A DNA stretch of 64,000 nucleotides from Termitomyces sp. T153 (lineage: Eukaryota > Basidiomycota > Agaricomycetes > Agaricales > Lyophyllaceae), in NCBI GenBank assembly GCA_018296165.2, contig JACKQL020000029.1, forward strand, positions 496,001-560,000. Direction: 5' to 3'. Under the pieces are notes generated by a model. That model was not told the DNA's origin. It made no database searches and saw nothing but the letters and a program-made list of their open reading frames with translations. How positions within the stretch are numbered: position 1 is the first letter of the stretch; the number at the start of each line of letters is the position of its first letter. The position numbers and the translations under genes are program-made. This document shows, piece by piece, positions 24,136 to 35,279 of the stretch.

Positions 24136-24148
24136 TAATATCAAGACT
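24136..24148 (+). other. Primer-binding region complementary to the predicted transcript 5' end
   Basis: TAATATCAAGACT directly follows the LTR end. AATATCAAGACT (24137-24148) is the exact reverse complement of AGTCTTGATATT in the LTR at the predicted transcription start. This is the layout of self-priming retroelements (Tf1/sushi group), in which the mRNA 5' end folds back as primer, instead of a tRNA-complementary PBS. Confidence 0.7.
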
Positions 24149-26754
24149 CTACCTTACCCTGTCCGTGATGCCCGCATTATCTCCACACACAGGATCAAAT
24201 AACTCCGATGTCTATGGTCTACCTGTGCCGGGGAACCCCTATGATTCGTACGGCCCTGCCCAATTTGCTGAGGCACATTGAGTCGCGGATCCGACACCAA
24301 ACGTCCCCTCCGCTCCGGTTACATTCATACAACGGCTCCCCCCACGGACACCCTCCCCAACTCACACCCAACTCCCAACCCCTCGCGCAAACCATCACAT
24401 CATCTTCCACCCCACTCTTACACTCTCCGCCAACTCCGCTCTCTCGCACGAAGTTGACCCCAACATCACCCAAAGAATAACATCCTAAAGCCTGGCGACC
24501 ATCCGATCAAACAAGCAACAATGTCTCCGGCACCGCACCAACCCTCCAACCAACAATAACGCCAACCCGCCGCGGAACAGTCACCCACTGCACGAGGATT
24601 GCCAGCTATGAAGAGACCACTGAGAACGCGCTTCCCCAAAGCCCGCCTGTGGATCCACCAACCCACCAGCAACCCTGCAGACCGATGAACACGACTAATC
24701 ACCAACAACATCACCGAACCCTATTATTGACCCCCCCAAGGAACTAAACCCTCCGACAACGAGCCCCGAACCCACCGAAATCAAACTCACACCCAACAAC
24801 CCCAACCACAGGGCAAGAACCTCAGACCTAGGCTACGCTCCAACCCCAGGACCTGCTTCCAGACCTCGATTGATTCGGCCGTCATCTCCGCCCAACAAAT
24901 GAAGGGGCCCCGACACCCCTGACCCGACTCCGATAGCCCTGGAACAAGACCAAAACATCCCCGAGCCTCTAGACGTTAATAAGGAGAACCACGGCACCCA
25001 CTCCCGACAAGGGACAACTCCGGACCACGCCGCTATTTCACCACCTTCCCCCACACAATCCGGAGCCCCCGACAATGAGGACCCTGGACGCCAAAACCCC
25101 CCTGCATGCCACCCTGGCCTAAACTCCACCACCAGACTATGCCCCCCCCCCCACGAAGGAATCCCCAGCATAGGAGCCACCCCGAACTAACTATAGGAAA
25201 AAGGACCCTATACGAAGTAGTTCCCTAAGTACTCTAAATTCGCTGACATGTTCATATAAGGGAGGGAGAAGCCCCACCATCATCCAGAAAACGACGATCG
25301 GCCATTTAAGCGACCCGACGACCCAAAGGGCACACGCTCCGATGTCCTCAAAGGACCTCCCCCACCTGGCTCGACGACCCAAACAACCCCGCGCCAGCCC
25401 AAAAGACCCCTCCGAACCCTTCAACACAGCTCCGAACCCTGGCGACATGACTCCAGGGCCTCCGCTCCGACCACAACATTTGACCAAGAAAACTCACGGC
25501 GCCAGCTCAACAATGATGCCCTGGTAGCCCCAACTCCGCGACAGAAATCACCACCCACTCCGAATCCCGCCCCTACACTGGAATATGTCCGCCCGAACAG
25601 GGACCACATCACCGGAGCCTCCAGAAAAGCGGGCAGTGCCTCTCCCCACTGCCACCCCCACACTTGCAACAATCTCCGGGCCACTCTGGAACACAGATGA
25701 AGAGTAGCCTCGACCCTGCCGCATCTCCCGGGGGGCCCCACTCCAGTGCCTCCCCATGGCTGACCTCCCCGCCGCCCCAACAACCATGAACAACCAACAA
25801 ATCCCCACCGAGTGACCCTTGTGTCGACTCCGGGACCCCCCACTTCCTCCCCAATGAAGGAACCACCGACCCCCAGACCCCGAACTCGAGGAAGTATCAG
25901 AAATACGTAAGACCCCCCTTTGTCCGCCTCGGGCTTACCTTTGGTCAGGAGAGCAATATCACGTAGATGATCTGGAACCCCAAATTTTGGCCCCGGACCC
26001 AAAGGAACTGGTTGGGACTGATCACCCCACATCCTGCCCCCTCGGTCATCGATACTCTGGAGCACACCAAAGTGCCACTCGAAGCATGCCCACCTACAGA
26101 TGCAACACTCTGGAACACGACCCCGACCCGGACCAACTATACTGTGAGGACGAACCTCGCCTCACCAAACCCCGCCAATGAAAAAGGCCCCGCCACCCTC
26201 GCCACCAGTGCCGGCATAAGGGCCAGACCATGGGAAGACCCCCATTACCCCCCCGCCAACTGCACTGCCAAGACAACTAAAGCCCCGAACCCGTTGGGCA
26301 CTGTGAAAGATTCAAAGGCCCACCCTCCAATACCAATACAGCGCACGTCCCCGCCACAGACAAAAGAAAACCCCTACACCCCCAGTCGGAATTTCCGAGA
26401 ATCGAACTCAATGACACCGCCCGAAATGCCGGGAACCCCCACTGGAGAACTCCCACCACCCCCGCCAGACCTCGGGAGCCCTCCTGCGATGCCCCGCCCC
26501 ATCCCGACAAACCCCGGGACTAGCCAGTGCAGATGGCACTAGCGGGCGTAACCCCCACCTCTGAACTCACTAGGGATTCAACTCCTTCTCACACCCCTGC
26601 ATGTTTCGCTTACTTCGCCCTCATACAAAACTAAAATCTCACTTCACACGCCCAGGGACCAAGAAAGGACATGTTTGCGTACGGAAATTATATATACAAT
26701 AGGCGGGGGAGGCAGCAAGTCCGAGAGCGACAAGAAACGAGGCCCACACCCATC
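24149..26754. other. Internal region of the CpG-rich element without recognisable genes
   Basis: About 2.6 kb, C-rich on the plus strand. Plus-strand frames are proline/threonine-rich and broken by many stops, resembling the low-complexity N-terminal part of a degenerate gag but without the retrotransposon gag core seen at 41220-41780. Minus-strand frames (for example 25421-26065) are Gly/Val/Trp-rich as expected for a C-rich complement, and show no domain. No pol sequence. Confidence 0.5.
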
Positions 26755-27885
26755 TCACTCCCTCCCCGGACCCCCCGGCAACCCAACCCCCAGGTCGACC
26801 TCCATCTGGGCCCGCACCACCACTAAGATCTCTGCCAACCCCGGCAATGCCTCCCCCGCGTTGGCCGCCACCTCCCACCATGACCCCGGGGCCACCGCAT
26901 TGCGCTGCCAATGCCCCGCCAACAACCTCTCCAATCACGCCATCCCCTGCTGCAACTCCGGAGGCTGGACTGCGGACCCCTGCGTCAACCCATCCTGAAT
27001 CGACGCAAACGCCGCGGAGGCACCATCTAAGAGGACCCGATGCTCCCACACCTAGCCTAAACCCAGAAAATGAACCGTCAATAACAAACAGAGGAACGGG
27101 AGACAACTCACGAAAGATCCCCGCGTGACCCGAGGCGGCCTCGTTGGCCAACCAATCCTCCCTCTGCCTCGCCACCTCCAGCTCCACCCACAATGCATCC
27201 CCCTCCGGAACTCGTCCCCGCCCCTCCGCTTCCCCCGTGGGCTGCCCCTCCATCTGCGCCAAGCGCTCCCGCAAACCCTGCACCTCTAACGCTCGCTCTG
27301 TTGCCACGTGCACCGAAGTGTTCCTCTCCCGCTCCATCACTTCCTTATCTGTCCGCGCCGCGTCACGATCCTCCCTCGCCTATCAGAGCTCACCCTCCCG
27401 TACTGCCAATGACGTCGTCAAGGCCTCCACCTGCTTGCGAAGAAAGACCTCCGTGATCAAAGGGATCGGCGCGGGGGGACTCGACGACCATTCCAAGGGG
27501 GCGCCTGGGACAGGAGAAAAGAGGGAGGACTCCAGAGGCCCCACCGACAACTCGCGCCCACGCAGCCTCTTGCTGGGTCCCGCCCCTGAGGGCGTGGAGG
27601 CTCGATGCTTCCCCCGAACCATCGCCGAGGACGCCCCCTTCCCCTTTGGCAACGTGGGATGAAACTTGGTCTGTTTCGGAACCCCCGGAAAATCCACTAC
27701 TACTACCACGGACGACTCTAAGGGAGCCCCATCAATCATCCCGAAAAGAAAGGTTGACAACACTTACGACTCTGGTCCCTGACGCTACCCCGGCGCCGAC
27801 GCTTGAACTCCTCACCCCCACTGTCGTACACCACCACCTCGTCCAAATCGGCGGGAGAGACTACTGGAACGCTGGGGGAAGACAT
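26755..27885 (-). pseudogene. Antisense three-exon coiled-coil ORF inside the CpG-rich element
   Basis: Minus-strand model: exons 27885-27768, 27717-27112 and 27026-26755, with GTAAGT...CTTAG and GTGAGT...CTTAG introns of 50 and 85 bp. It makes 996 nt, 331 codons, phase-consistent, ending GGPGRE. The middle third is a charged coiled coil (TDKEVMERERNTSVHVATER, LRERLAQMEGQ, LWVELEVARQRE), preceded by a basic Ser/Pro-rich region with PSKRLRGRE. I recognise no named domain. Three in-frame stops interrupt it: TGA-TAG at 27385-27380 and TGA at 26937-26935. Each is one C-to-T or G-to-A step from a sense codon, so this is a lightly decayed gene, antisense to the LTR transcript. Confidence 0.6.
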
Positions 27886-28082
27886 GACGAAATTTGGGAA
27901 ACCCCGGGGCACACCCAAAGCTTTTAATTGATTGAGGAGAACCCTGACAAAACGGCGGCCGCGCTTCGACTTCGTCTCCCACGCTGCTATCACTCGCTGT
28001 GGATTGATCAATATTGCTCAGCTTTGACTCCCACGCCCCACTGATCCACGTCCTGCCCCCGTGTCTCAAAGGGTCTCGACGC

Positions 28083-28095
28083 TGAAAGGGGGTGA
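28083..28095 (+). other. Polypurine tract before the 3' LTR
   Basis: GAAAGGGGGTGA, the plus-strand primer site, abuts the 3' LTR (TGTCACGACC). The same arrangement (AAAGGGGGGGTGA then TGTCA, minus strand, 37910-37891) ends the chromodomain-bearing relic at 37890-38260, linking both to one family. Confidence 0.75.
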
Positions 28096-29144
28096 TGTCA
28101 CGACCCGTTCCCTGAAACCCCGCACATTGCCCATCAACCCCTGAACCCCCAAAAAAACCCCCAACGCTCCGCCGAACTTCCGCCCATGCCCCGCGCCTAT
28201 TTTGGCTAACTCCGATGCCTCCCCGGCTAACTCCGACGGCACCACCCATCATCAACTCAACACCCTGGTTCCTCCGACCTATTCCGGAGTATCACGACAA
28301 CCTCGGGGCAACCCGCATTCTCCAATGATCCCATCAACATATCAGTGCGGCATGATCCTCGATCACAACCAACACCCGCCCCCTCCGTCGAGCTCCGCCA
28401 AGCCCCGCTGCCACAGCCGACGTACCCCGAAGTCCTCTGGTAGTCAGTATATAAGTCATCGAGTAGCTCTTCGTACTCTAGTCTTGATATTGCTTAACGT
28501 TACCTATGGCCTGATTGTTTCCTTTTCGTGTTTTGTGTTTTGTTCTCTTATCTCAGTCTCCCGGTCTCATCTCAGTCTCCCGGTCTTATCTCAGTCTCCC
28601 GGTCCTGTCCTGTCTCCATTTCACTATCATTCTCATTATCGTCTCATATCTCCACTCGAATCTACTCTTGTTCCTTATTGTCTTGTCTGACGCTGTCTCG
28701 GTGACTCTGTCCAACCATTGTGCCCAAGTCTTCATCAACCTTAACGACCTCATGAACTCCGCGATTACGATTACGAACCCCGACACTCCTTTACCAGGTC
28801 TGAACCTCACTCTTCGCTCGGTCCCGGACTCCACCAGCTCCAAATGATCTCCCATCAAACCCTGGCTCCGTTCCCATTGATCACACAGCCACCTACTCCC
28901 TTGCTTCCGCAAATCTCCCGCACGGCCTTCTGCCTGAACCCCGCCAAGACCGTCTCGCTTCCTCACAATCTGACTTCTCTGGACCTTCCCGGATCTGTCT
29001 GGATCACATCCCCCCAACTATCCGCACAAGCCACCAGGGCCCGGAACGTCTTCAAGTGTTCGGTTACCAATGCAAGAGGATCACGCCCGCCTAGTAAGGA
29101 CTCGCCCAGTGCAGCTGAGCCCCCGGGGTCAGCGGAACCTGACA
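28096..29144 (+). repeat. 3' LTR of the CpG-rich element
   Basis: 1049 bp, the same length as the 5' copy. TATA box at 28448-28455 and AGTCTTGATATT at 28480-28491, again 32 nt apart. Ends CTGACA directly before the target duplication CCAGT. Confidence 0.93.
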
Positions 29145-29149
29145 CCAGT

Positions 29150-29335
29150 GTCATCATTGAAATGGAGTCTGTAATCCATTGTGCCTTTACAATAGTGCAA
29201 TAAATGCTTGACTGCAGCCCAATGCTTGGGTCATGGAGAGGAATTGAAGTGTCCAAGGCATGAGACTGCATAAGAAATATCTGGCCTTGTCATAGTAGCC
29301 AAATACTGCAGTGAACCAGCATCTATGGCATTAAT
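29150..29335 (-). pseudogene. Copia-B, 5' remnant (RT/RNase H linker)
   Basis: On the minus strand SLQYLATMTRPDISYAV at about 29270-29330 is the conserved end of the Copia RT domain. It continues toward 29150 in the direction of the RNase H frame at 22572-23086, from which it was separated by the CpG-rich element. Its own upstream part is missing: plus-strand Copia-C begins head-to-head here at about 29333. Confidence 0.75.
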
Positions 29336-32042
29336 AAGGGTGCTTCCTGATGATTTCTCAGCATTTGTATCCACTCTCCTTCTCAAAGATGACCTGGACA
29401 AGGCCAAAATCCATCAGGCCTTTATTACAGAAGAAAAACAACATCATTGTTGCTCTGATGAATCTGCTGCTGCTATAATTGCTATGAGTGCTGCATTAGC
29501 CAAAGTTACTTGTGACTTTTGCACCTTGCAAGGCCATACACAAGCTAATTGCTACAAATACAAAGCAGCTCAGCAGCAAGCAAAGCAGCAGACAAAATCT
29601 CACAACAAAAGAAGCAGAAAGGGCTGGGAGCAAGCTGAGTCTGCTCATCTTACCAGCACATTACCACTTGATCTGACACTTTGGCATCACAGATTTGCTC
29701 ATCATAACTATGCTGATGTCAAAAAGATGATCAATAATAAGTTGGTAGTTGGTTTGGACTTGAATTCTGCTGCAAAGCCTGATCCCATCTGTGAACCTTG
29801 TTTGGCTGGCAAAATGCACTCTAATCCCTTTCCTTCTTCCAGTAGCCATGCATCTAAACCATTAGAATTCCACAGTGATGTACATGGCCCTCTTCCAGTC
29901 ACTGCAATGGGGGGCTATTGTTATTGGATTACATTCATTGATGATTGCACAAGCTTGAAAGCTGCTATGGCTCTGAAGAAGAAAATTGAAGCATTCAATG
30001 CCTTTAAGACATTCAAAGCTTATGCAGAGAATGCTCTAGACACCAAAATCAAGGCTATACAAGATGATAAAGGTGGAGAGTACATGTCAAAGGAATTTAT
30101 TGCATACACTGATGCTTGTGGAATTAAAAGGAGGCAACTTGCAACAGACCTAAGCAGAATGGTGTTGCTGAGAGAGCAAACAGGATGCTCTCAGAGGACA
30201 TCACTGCTATGCTTAATGAATTAGGTCTACCAGCCTCATTCTGGGCACATTGCCTTCATGCTCAGATTCACATTCTGAATTGACTTCCAACTGCAGCTCA
30301 GTCAATTACTCCTTATGAGGGATGGTACAAGTGCAAACCTTTTATCTCAGAGTCTGGGGATGTAAAACATATGTCTATATACAAAGGGAGTGCAACTCTT
30401 TACAGTCTCACATGGAGAAATGCATCTTCATTGGATATCCTCCTGGTTATAAAGGATGGTTATTTTACAATCCTGAGACCAAGAAGACTGTAATTTCTGA
30501 AAGAGCAGAGTTTGATGAGCACTTATTGCCTGGTTTGCACTTAATTAGGCCAGTAATACCTCCTACACCTCCTTTACCACCTGTGGATCTATCAGTCCTA
30601 CCATGCATCCCCCAATCAAAGTGCAGTGTTTGAGTTACCTGCTCTTGAAAATGAAGAGGAAGAACCATCTGTTCTCCAAGTGCCAGCTGTACCTCCTGCA
30701 CATCCTGAGCTTCCTGCACCTGCACATCCTATAACACCACCACCAGCTGCTCCAGCACCTCCTAGACCTTGCCCAAATTGAGCTAGACACCATTCAGCTC
30801 AACTACCAGATCAACCACCAGCTCAAATTCCTGCTCCTCCATCACCTCCCCTTGCTCTGAGATGCTCCAAATGCAATGTACAGCCTCCAAGAGATTAGTG
30901 GGTAGTACAACATCAGGAACCAGTCCAGGACAGTTCTGATGAGGAAGAAGAGCAAACACAAGCTGAATTGGATCTGGGGTCTGATCTTGAACCTGATCCA
31001 GAACCACTTGACCCTGGTTTTGAGGATGTTTAATTTGCTGGAATGGCTACTTCTTCAGATCCCAGTACATTCAAGCAAGCTATGAATTCTGTGGATGCTG
31101 AGAAGTGGTATCAGACTGCAGTTGATGAGTATATCTCATTGGTAGCTAATGGGACTTGGAAGGAGTGTGACTTGCCTGAAGGCAAGAAAGCAATTGGCTG
31201 TGGATGGGTGTTTCGCATCAAGTGCAATGCAGATGGCTCAATCAAGTGCTTTAAAGCTAGACTTGTTGCAAAGGGTTATGCTCAACATCCTGGCATTAAT
31301 TATAATGAAGTTTTTGCACCAACATTTCAACCTGCATCTTTGTGCCTCATCCTTGCTATTGCTGGCATAGAGGACATGAAATTGTGCTCTGTAGATGTCA
31401 CTTCTGCTTTCCCCAATGGAGATCTGGAAGAAGATATCTATATGTCAACAAGTGGGGTTTCAGAATGGAAAGAAGGTACTCAGGCTCAAGAAGTCACTTT
31501 ATGGTCTAAAGCAAGCAGGCAGGCAGTGGAACAAGAAACTACATGGAGCATTATCATCAATGGGCTTCAAAAGACTTGAATCTGACTGCTCTATCTATCT
31601 ATATGTCAGAGGAGAAGTTAAGATCATTGTGCCCATCTATATTGATGACATTACACTTGCTTCAAAATCTACTGCTGCACTTGACTCTGCTGTTGATGAC
31701 CTCAAAAGGCATCTCAAAATCTGTGACTTGGGCCCTTCCCACTTCCTTCTAGGTGTTCAGATACACAGAGACCACTCTAAACATTCTATTTCACTCTCAC
31801 AATGTCAATACATTGTTGACATGTTGGAGCACTATACAATGAGTGATTGCAATCCAGTATCTACTCCAATGACATCTGGAATCAAACTCCCTAAAGCCAT
31901 GGCACCACAGAATGAAGCAGAAGAGGAGGAGATGTGCAATGTGCCTTATTTAAATGCAATTGGTTCACTGCAGTATTTGGCTACTATGACAAGGCCAGAT
32001 ATTTCTTATGCAGTCTCATGCCTTGGATGCTTCAATTCCTCT
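29333..32042 (+). pseudogene. Copia-C: decayed Ty1/Copia gag-pol
   Basis: Domains in order: end of gag with a zinc knuckle CDFCTLQGHTQANC (CX2CX4HX4C, about 29512-29553); pre-integrase (LWHHRFAHHNYADVKKM, CEPCLAGKMHSNPF); integrase core (HSDVHGPLPVTAMGGYCYWI, IQDDKGGEYMSKEF), frame lost near 30150; Pro-rich linker; RT from 31043 (GCGWVFRIKCNADG, FKARLVAKGYAQHPGINYNE), a frame change near 31450, then SLYGLKQAGRQW and PIYIDDITLAS (YIDD active site). It stops at FNSSP near 32040 where Tc1 sequence begins,so RNase H and the 3' LTR are absent. Neither LTR is visible. CpG-poor. It cannot encode a working polyprotein as it stands. Confidence 0.88.
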
Positions 32043-33017
32043 CCTAAGTCTGTCTGGAATGTGCTGAAGGAGGAGGGGTATTGGTTTGCTACAAAGAGGA
32101 AAGTTCCTATGCTCAAAGCTAGACATCAGCAACTATGACTTAAATGGGCTCAAGAGCATCAGAGCTGGACTGTGGAGAACTGGACAAGAGTGTTGTAGAC
32201 AGATGAGACAAAGATTAACAGGATTGGGCCAGATGGAAAGCAGTATGTGTGGAAGCTACAAGGAGAAGGCATTTCAAACTGAACTACTACACCTACTGTG
32301 AAACATGGAGGGAATAATCTCATGGTATGGGGCTGTATGGGTTGGAATGAGGTAGGAAAGCTGGTAGAGGTGGTGGGGATTATGATGCAAAGCAGAATGT
32401 AGAGCAATAAGTACTGTGAAATTTTGAATGATAGAGCAAAGGAGAGCTTTGAAAAGTTGGAGATGGGGGAGGGTGCTCAATACTTTCAACAGGACAATGA
32501 CTCCAAACACAACTTCAAGAGGGCTAACAAGTGGTTTTGAAGACAACTTTGATGTCCTCTGGTGGCCAGCCCAATCCTCTGATCTTAACCCTATTGAACA
32601 CCTCTGGGAGTACCTCAAGAAGCTACTTAAGCAGTATGAAACACCTCATTGTGTGCATGAATTGTGGGAGAGGCTTGCAAAGGAGTGGGATGGAATACCA
32701 GCAGAGGTATGCCAAAGACTGATAGAAGGCATGCCTAGAAGGATTTAAGCAATTATCAAGACAAATGGAGGACATACAAAGTACTAAATACTAAAATTAG
32801 AGATGCTCAAAAAACTGTCTTGATGAGTGAATATTTTAAAATGGCCATTACTTCATCAGTTTTGATTTTTGAATTACATAAACTAAAATGCAATTTGTAG
32901 CTAGGATGCCATAGTATTTTATATGATTTAACCAGAATTTTAAATACTTTCAATCCTTCATGCCAATGTCATCTTTCAAAAGTATAAAACATTGGGACAG
33001 TTTTTTAAGCCACTGTA
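32043..33017 (+). pseudogene. Tc1/mariner transposase, 5'-truncated copy with intact right end
   Basis: Begins inside the transposase (NVLKEEGYWFATKRKVPMLK) directly after Copia-C. The DDE triad is recognisable: TDETKINRIG (first D, after a stop), YFQQDNDSKH (second D) and SDLNPIEHLWEYLKK (E) in the frame 32428-32748. Several stops and frame changes interrupt it. The right terminal sequence (32934-33017) ends GGGACAG...CCACTGTA, a Tc1-type TA-flanked end. The N-terminal DNA-binding part is missing; it survives in the other copy at 46438-47425. Confidence 0.85.
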
Positions 33018-33400
33018 AAAGAACAGAAAGGGAAAGAGAGAGGAGGTAAGTATACAAGACTAATGGACAGGAGGTGCAAAATAATTAGACAGTAAAGGAG
33101 AATAGACACATGCAAAGTCAAGTCATGACATTACCCCCTGCCTAAGGCAAGTACTCTGGGTAAGCTCAAATGAGCATCAGTTAATGGTTTAGGGGGCCCC
33201 TTTTCACTCAACACCTGAATGATTCTATCACCCTCCATAGCTATTGTTACTGCACTCTTAATATGTAATGATGAAATATGGTCTGGACTAATCAAGGTAA
33301 TGTCTTTACTATTATCTTTTACCATTGAGGATGAGCCCTTGTGGTGCATGGCAGGTCCAAGGTCTACATACAATGGATCACTGATCACTTAATTAGCAAG
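33018..33400 (-). repeat. Minus-strand Gypsy-type 3' end: ORF tail, polypurine tract and truncated LTR
   Basis: A minus-strand frame (33388-33131, ending PRVLALGRG) runs into AGGGGGTAA and then TGTCATGACTTGAC (from 33130 downward), the pattern of coding end, PPT and LTR start seen in the other Gypsy elements here. The LTR is cut by the Tc1 end at 33018 after about 113 bp. Nearly the same LTR piece follows the Tc1 end at 47426-47530. The ORF tail itself I cannot assign. Confidence 0.5.
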
Positions 33401-35270
33401 AGAGCAGTATAACAATTTCTTAATAAAAATATTTTTTCATCCACTAAGTCAGTAAAAGCTATGATAGGAACAAAATGTCACCAGCAGCTAAGCTGTGTGT
33501 GCCAGTGACACAACCACACTGAAAGGAAGTAGGGTAGTGGAATATTGTCATATAGAACAAAAAATGAAATGAAACAATGAAAAGACATGTAAAAAATTAG
33601 TAGACTAGACAAAAGGAAAGCAAAATTCATGATATGTTTAGAACAGGGATTAAAAATGAGTTTGTTTGTCATTTGTTTTGGAATGGCATGTCAGACAATG
33701 ATTTGACAAAACCTCTAGCTGTAAGCCCTACCAGAGTAACTGTAAGTGAATGCCTCATTGAGATGTTGCTGTGCATTGCCTGAGTGTGTGTTGACATGTA
33801 GCAGACAAGCCAATCAGCATGGGAGCATAGGTCACATGCAATATCAACATGATCATGATTACCAAAGCAGTTCTTGCAGCAGTAGATCACAAAGCATGAC
33901 ATGTGACTTTGGCTTTGCTAGGTGTGGACAAGCTGATCATGATGCACTGCTAGCACTGGAACTTGTTTCCAGTGGAAAGATGGAAAAAGAACCTGTCATA
34001 CCATTTATTTGACAGATTTTTCCATTGGAAATACACTGTCCAGAAATAGTATAAGAGGTTTCTTTCCCAGTTTTACCCTTGGAAACATGATTGGCTACCA
34101 GCAATGATGGGAGTGTAATTCACATGCAATATCAACATGATCAGGATTACCAAAGCAGTTGCTGCAGCAATAGATTACAAAGCATGTGTAAGGGCAACCT
34201 CAAGGCTGGGGATGCAGGAAACAATTCAGGGGTCTGATGAGAGACCATGTGAAGGGGGCAACACTTGTCAGAAGTATGGACAGAGAACCAGTGCAGCCTG
34301 AGGGCTAGAACTGGGACCAGCAGATAGGAAAAGCAGAGGAGAATAAAGAAAAACCATAAGGAGGGAGAACAGGACAGAAGGGGAATGGGACATCCCCTGA
34401 CAGCATGACATGTGACTCTGACTTTACAAGGTGTGGATGATTACACTGCTGGGGCCAGAAAATGTTTCTAATGAGAAAAGAGTCAAAGAAACCTGTCATC
34501 TGTTTCTTGGCTTTTTTACTATAGAAAAAGGCAAATTTTCTTTGTTCAAAGACTTTTTCCAATCAGAAATTGCCACATAAAAAATGGTGTAACAGGTTTC
34601 CTTTTGATTTTTTCCCAAGGAAACACAATTGAGTACCAGCAGTGCATGAGCTGATCATCATACATGAGAGCATAGGTCATATGCAATATCAACATGATCA
34701 TGATTACTAAAGCAGTTGCTGCAGCAATAGCTTACAAAGCATGACATGTGACTTTGGCTTTACTTGGCACAGTCAAGCCAATCATTAACTTATCATGTGA
34801 TCTGAATTGCCCAATTGTGGTAATTTCTGAATGCCAGGAACTTTCAAGCATAATATTGCCTTTGTCTTATGAAACTGTTGTTATACCTATATACCATGTT
34901 GCTGTGAGAATATTAAATTAGAGACAGTTGGTGGGGAGGTAATCATTGGATACACATCATGTGTATAGCAGAAAGATAACTGGAAGGGAGCAAAAATTGA
35001 AGACAAGCTCTGGCTATATTGTTGGTTTCACATCACATGCATAGCAAAAAGGTAACTGGAAGGGAGCAAAAATTGAAGACAAGCCCTGGCTATATTGTCA
35101 GTTTTACATCATGTGCATAGCAAAAAGATAACCAGAAGGGAGCAAAAATTGAAGGCCTCTGGCTATATTGTTGGCTATACATCACATGTAAGGTCACATG
35201 GGAACAAAATTTGAAGACAAAATTTGGCAGGAGATCAAGGAGTAAAGCCTTGGCTACTTTGTAGACCTCA
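33400..35270. repeat. Decayed tandem repeats, no gene
   Basis: A module containing catgcaatatcaacatgatca, aaagcagtt(g/c)ttgcagca and agcatgacatgtgact recurs at about 33835, 34122 and 34680, with diverged spacers that themselves share ttccattgga and aaggaaacac-like strings. From 34953 a separate tandem array follows (see next entry). Open frames in this stretch are short and unrecognisable. Confidence 0.6.
34981..35200. repeat. 76-bp tandem repeat, three copies
   Basis: Copies start at 34981, 35057 and 35133 with (t/c)(g/c)gaagggagcaaaaattg at the start of each and catagcaaaaa(g)ataac at the end. The third copy has a short deletion. A partial copy precedes the array at 34953. Confidence 0.85.
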
Positions 35271-35279
35271 GAACTCCCA

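Larger units (their letters stand above)
23082..29149 (+). mobile_element. CpG-rich non-autonomous LTR retroelement with 5-bp target duplication
   Basis: LTRs at 23087-24135 and 28096-29144 are each 1049 bp, start TGTCA and end TGACA, and are flanked by the perfect direct repeat CCAGT (23082-23086 and 29145-29149). A primer-binding region follows the 5' LTR and a polypurine tract precedes the 3' LTR, so the element points to the plus strand. The 3960-bp internal part has no reverse transcriptase, integrase or protease that I can find in any frame. It is C-rich on the plus strand with only short proline-rich frames. It interrupts the RNase H region of Copia-B. Unlike everything around it, it is CpG-rich, so it is younger. 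Its LTR ends, polypurine tract and PBS match chromovirus relics elsewhere in the window. Confidence 0.93.

Noticed and set aside
23079..24281. Long open frames across 23079-24281 and 28202-29203 as genes
   Set aside because: They repeat in both LTR copies and cover TATA box, start motif and LTR ends; they are by-products of C-rich LTR sequence.
25421..26065. 214-codon minus frame in the CpG-rich element as a protein
   Set aside because: Gly/Val/Trp-rich composition is what the complement of a C-rich sequence gives; no motif and no start context.
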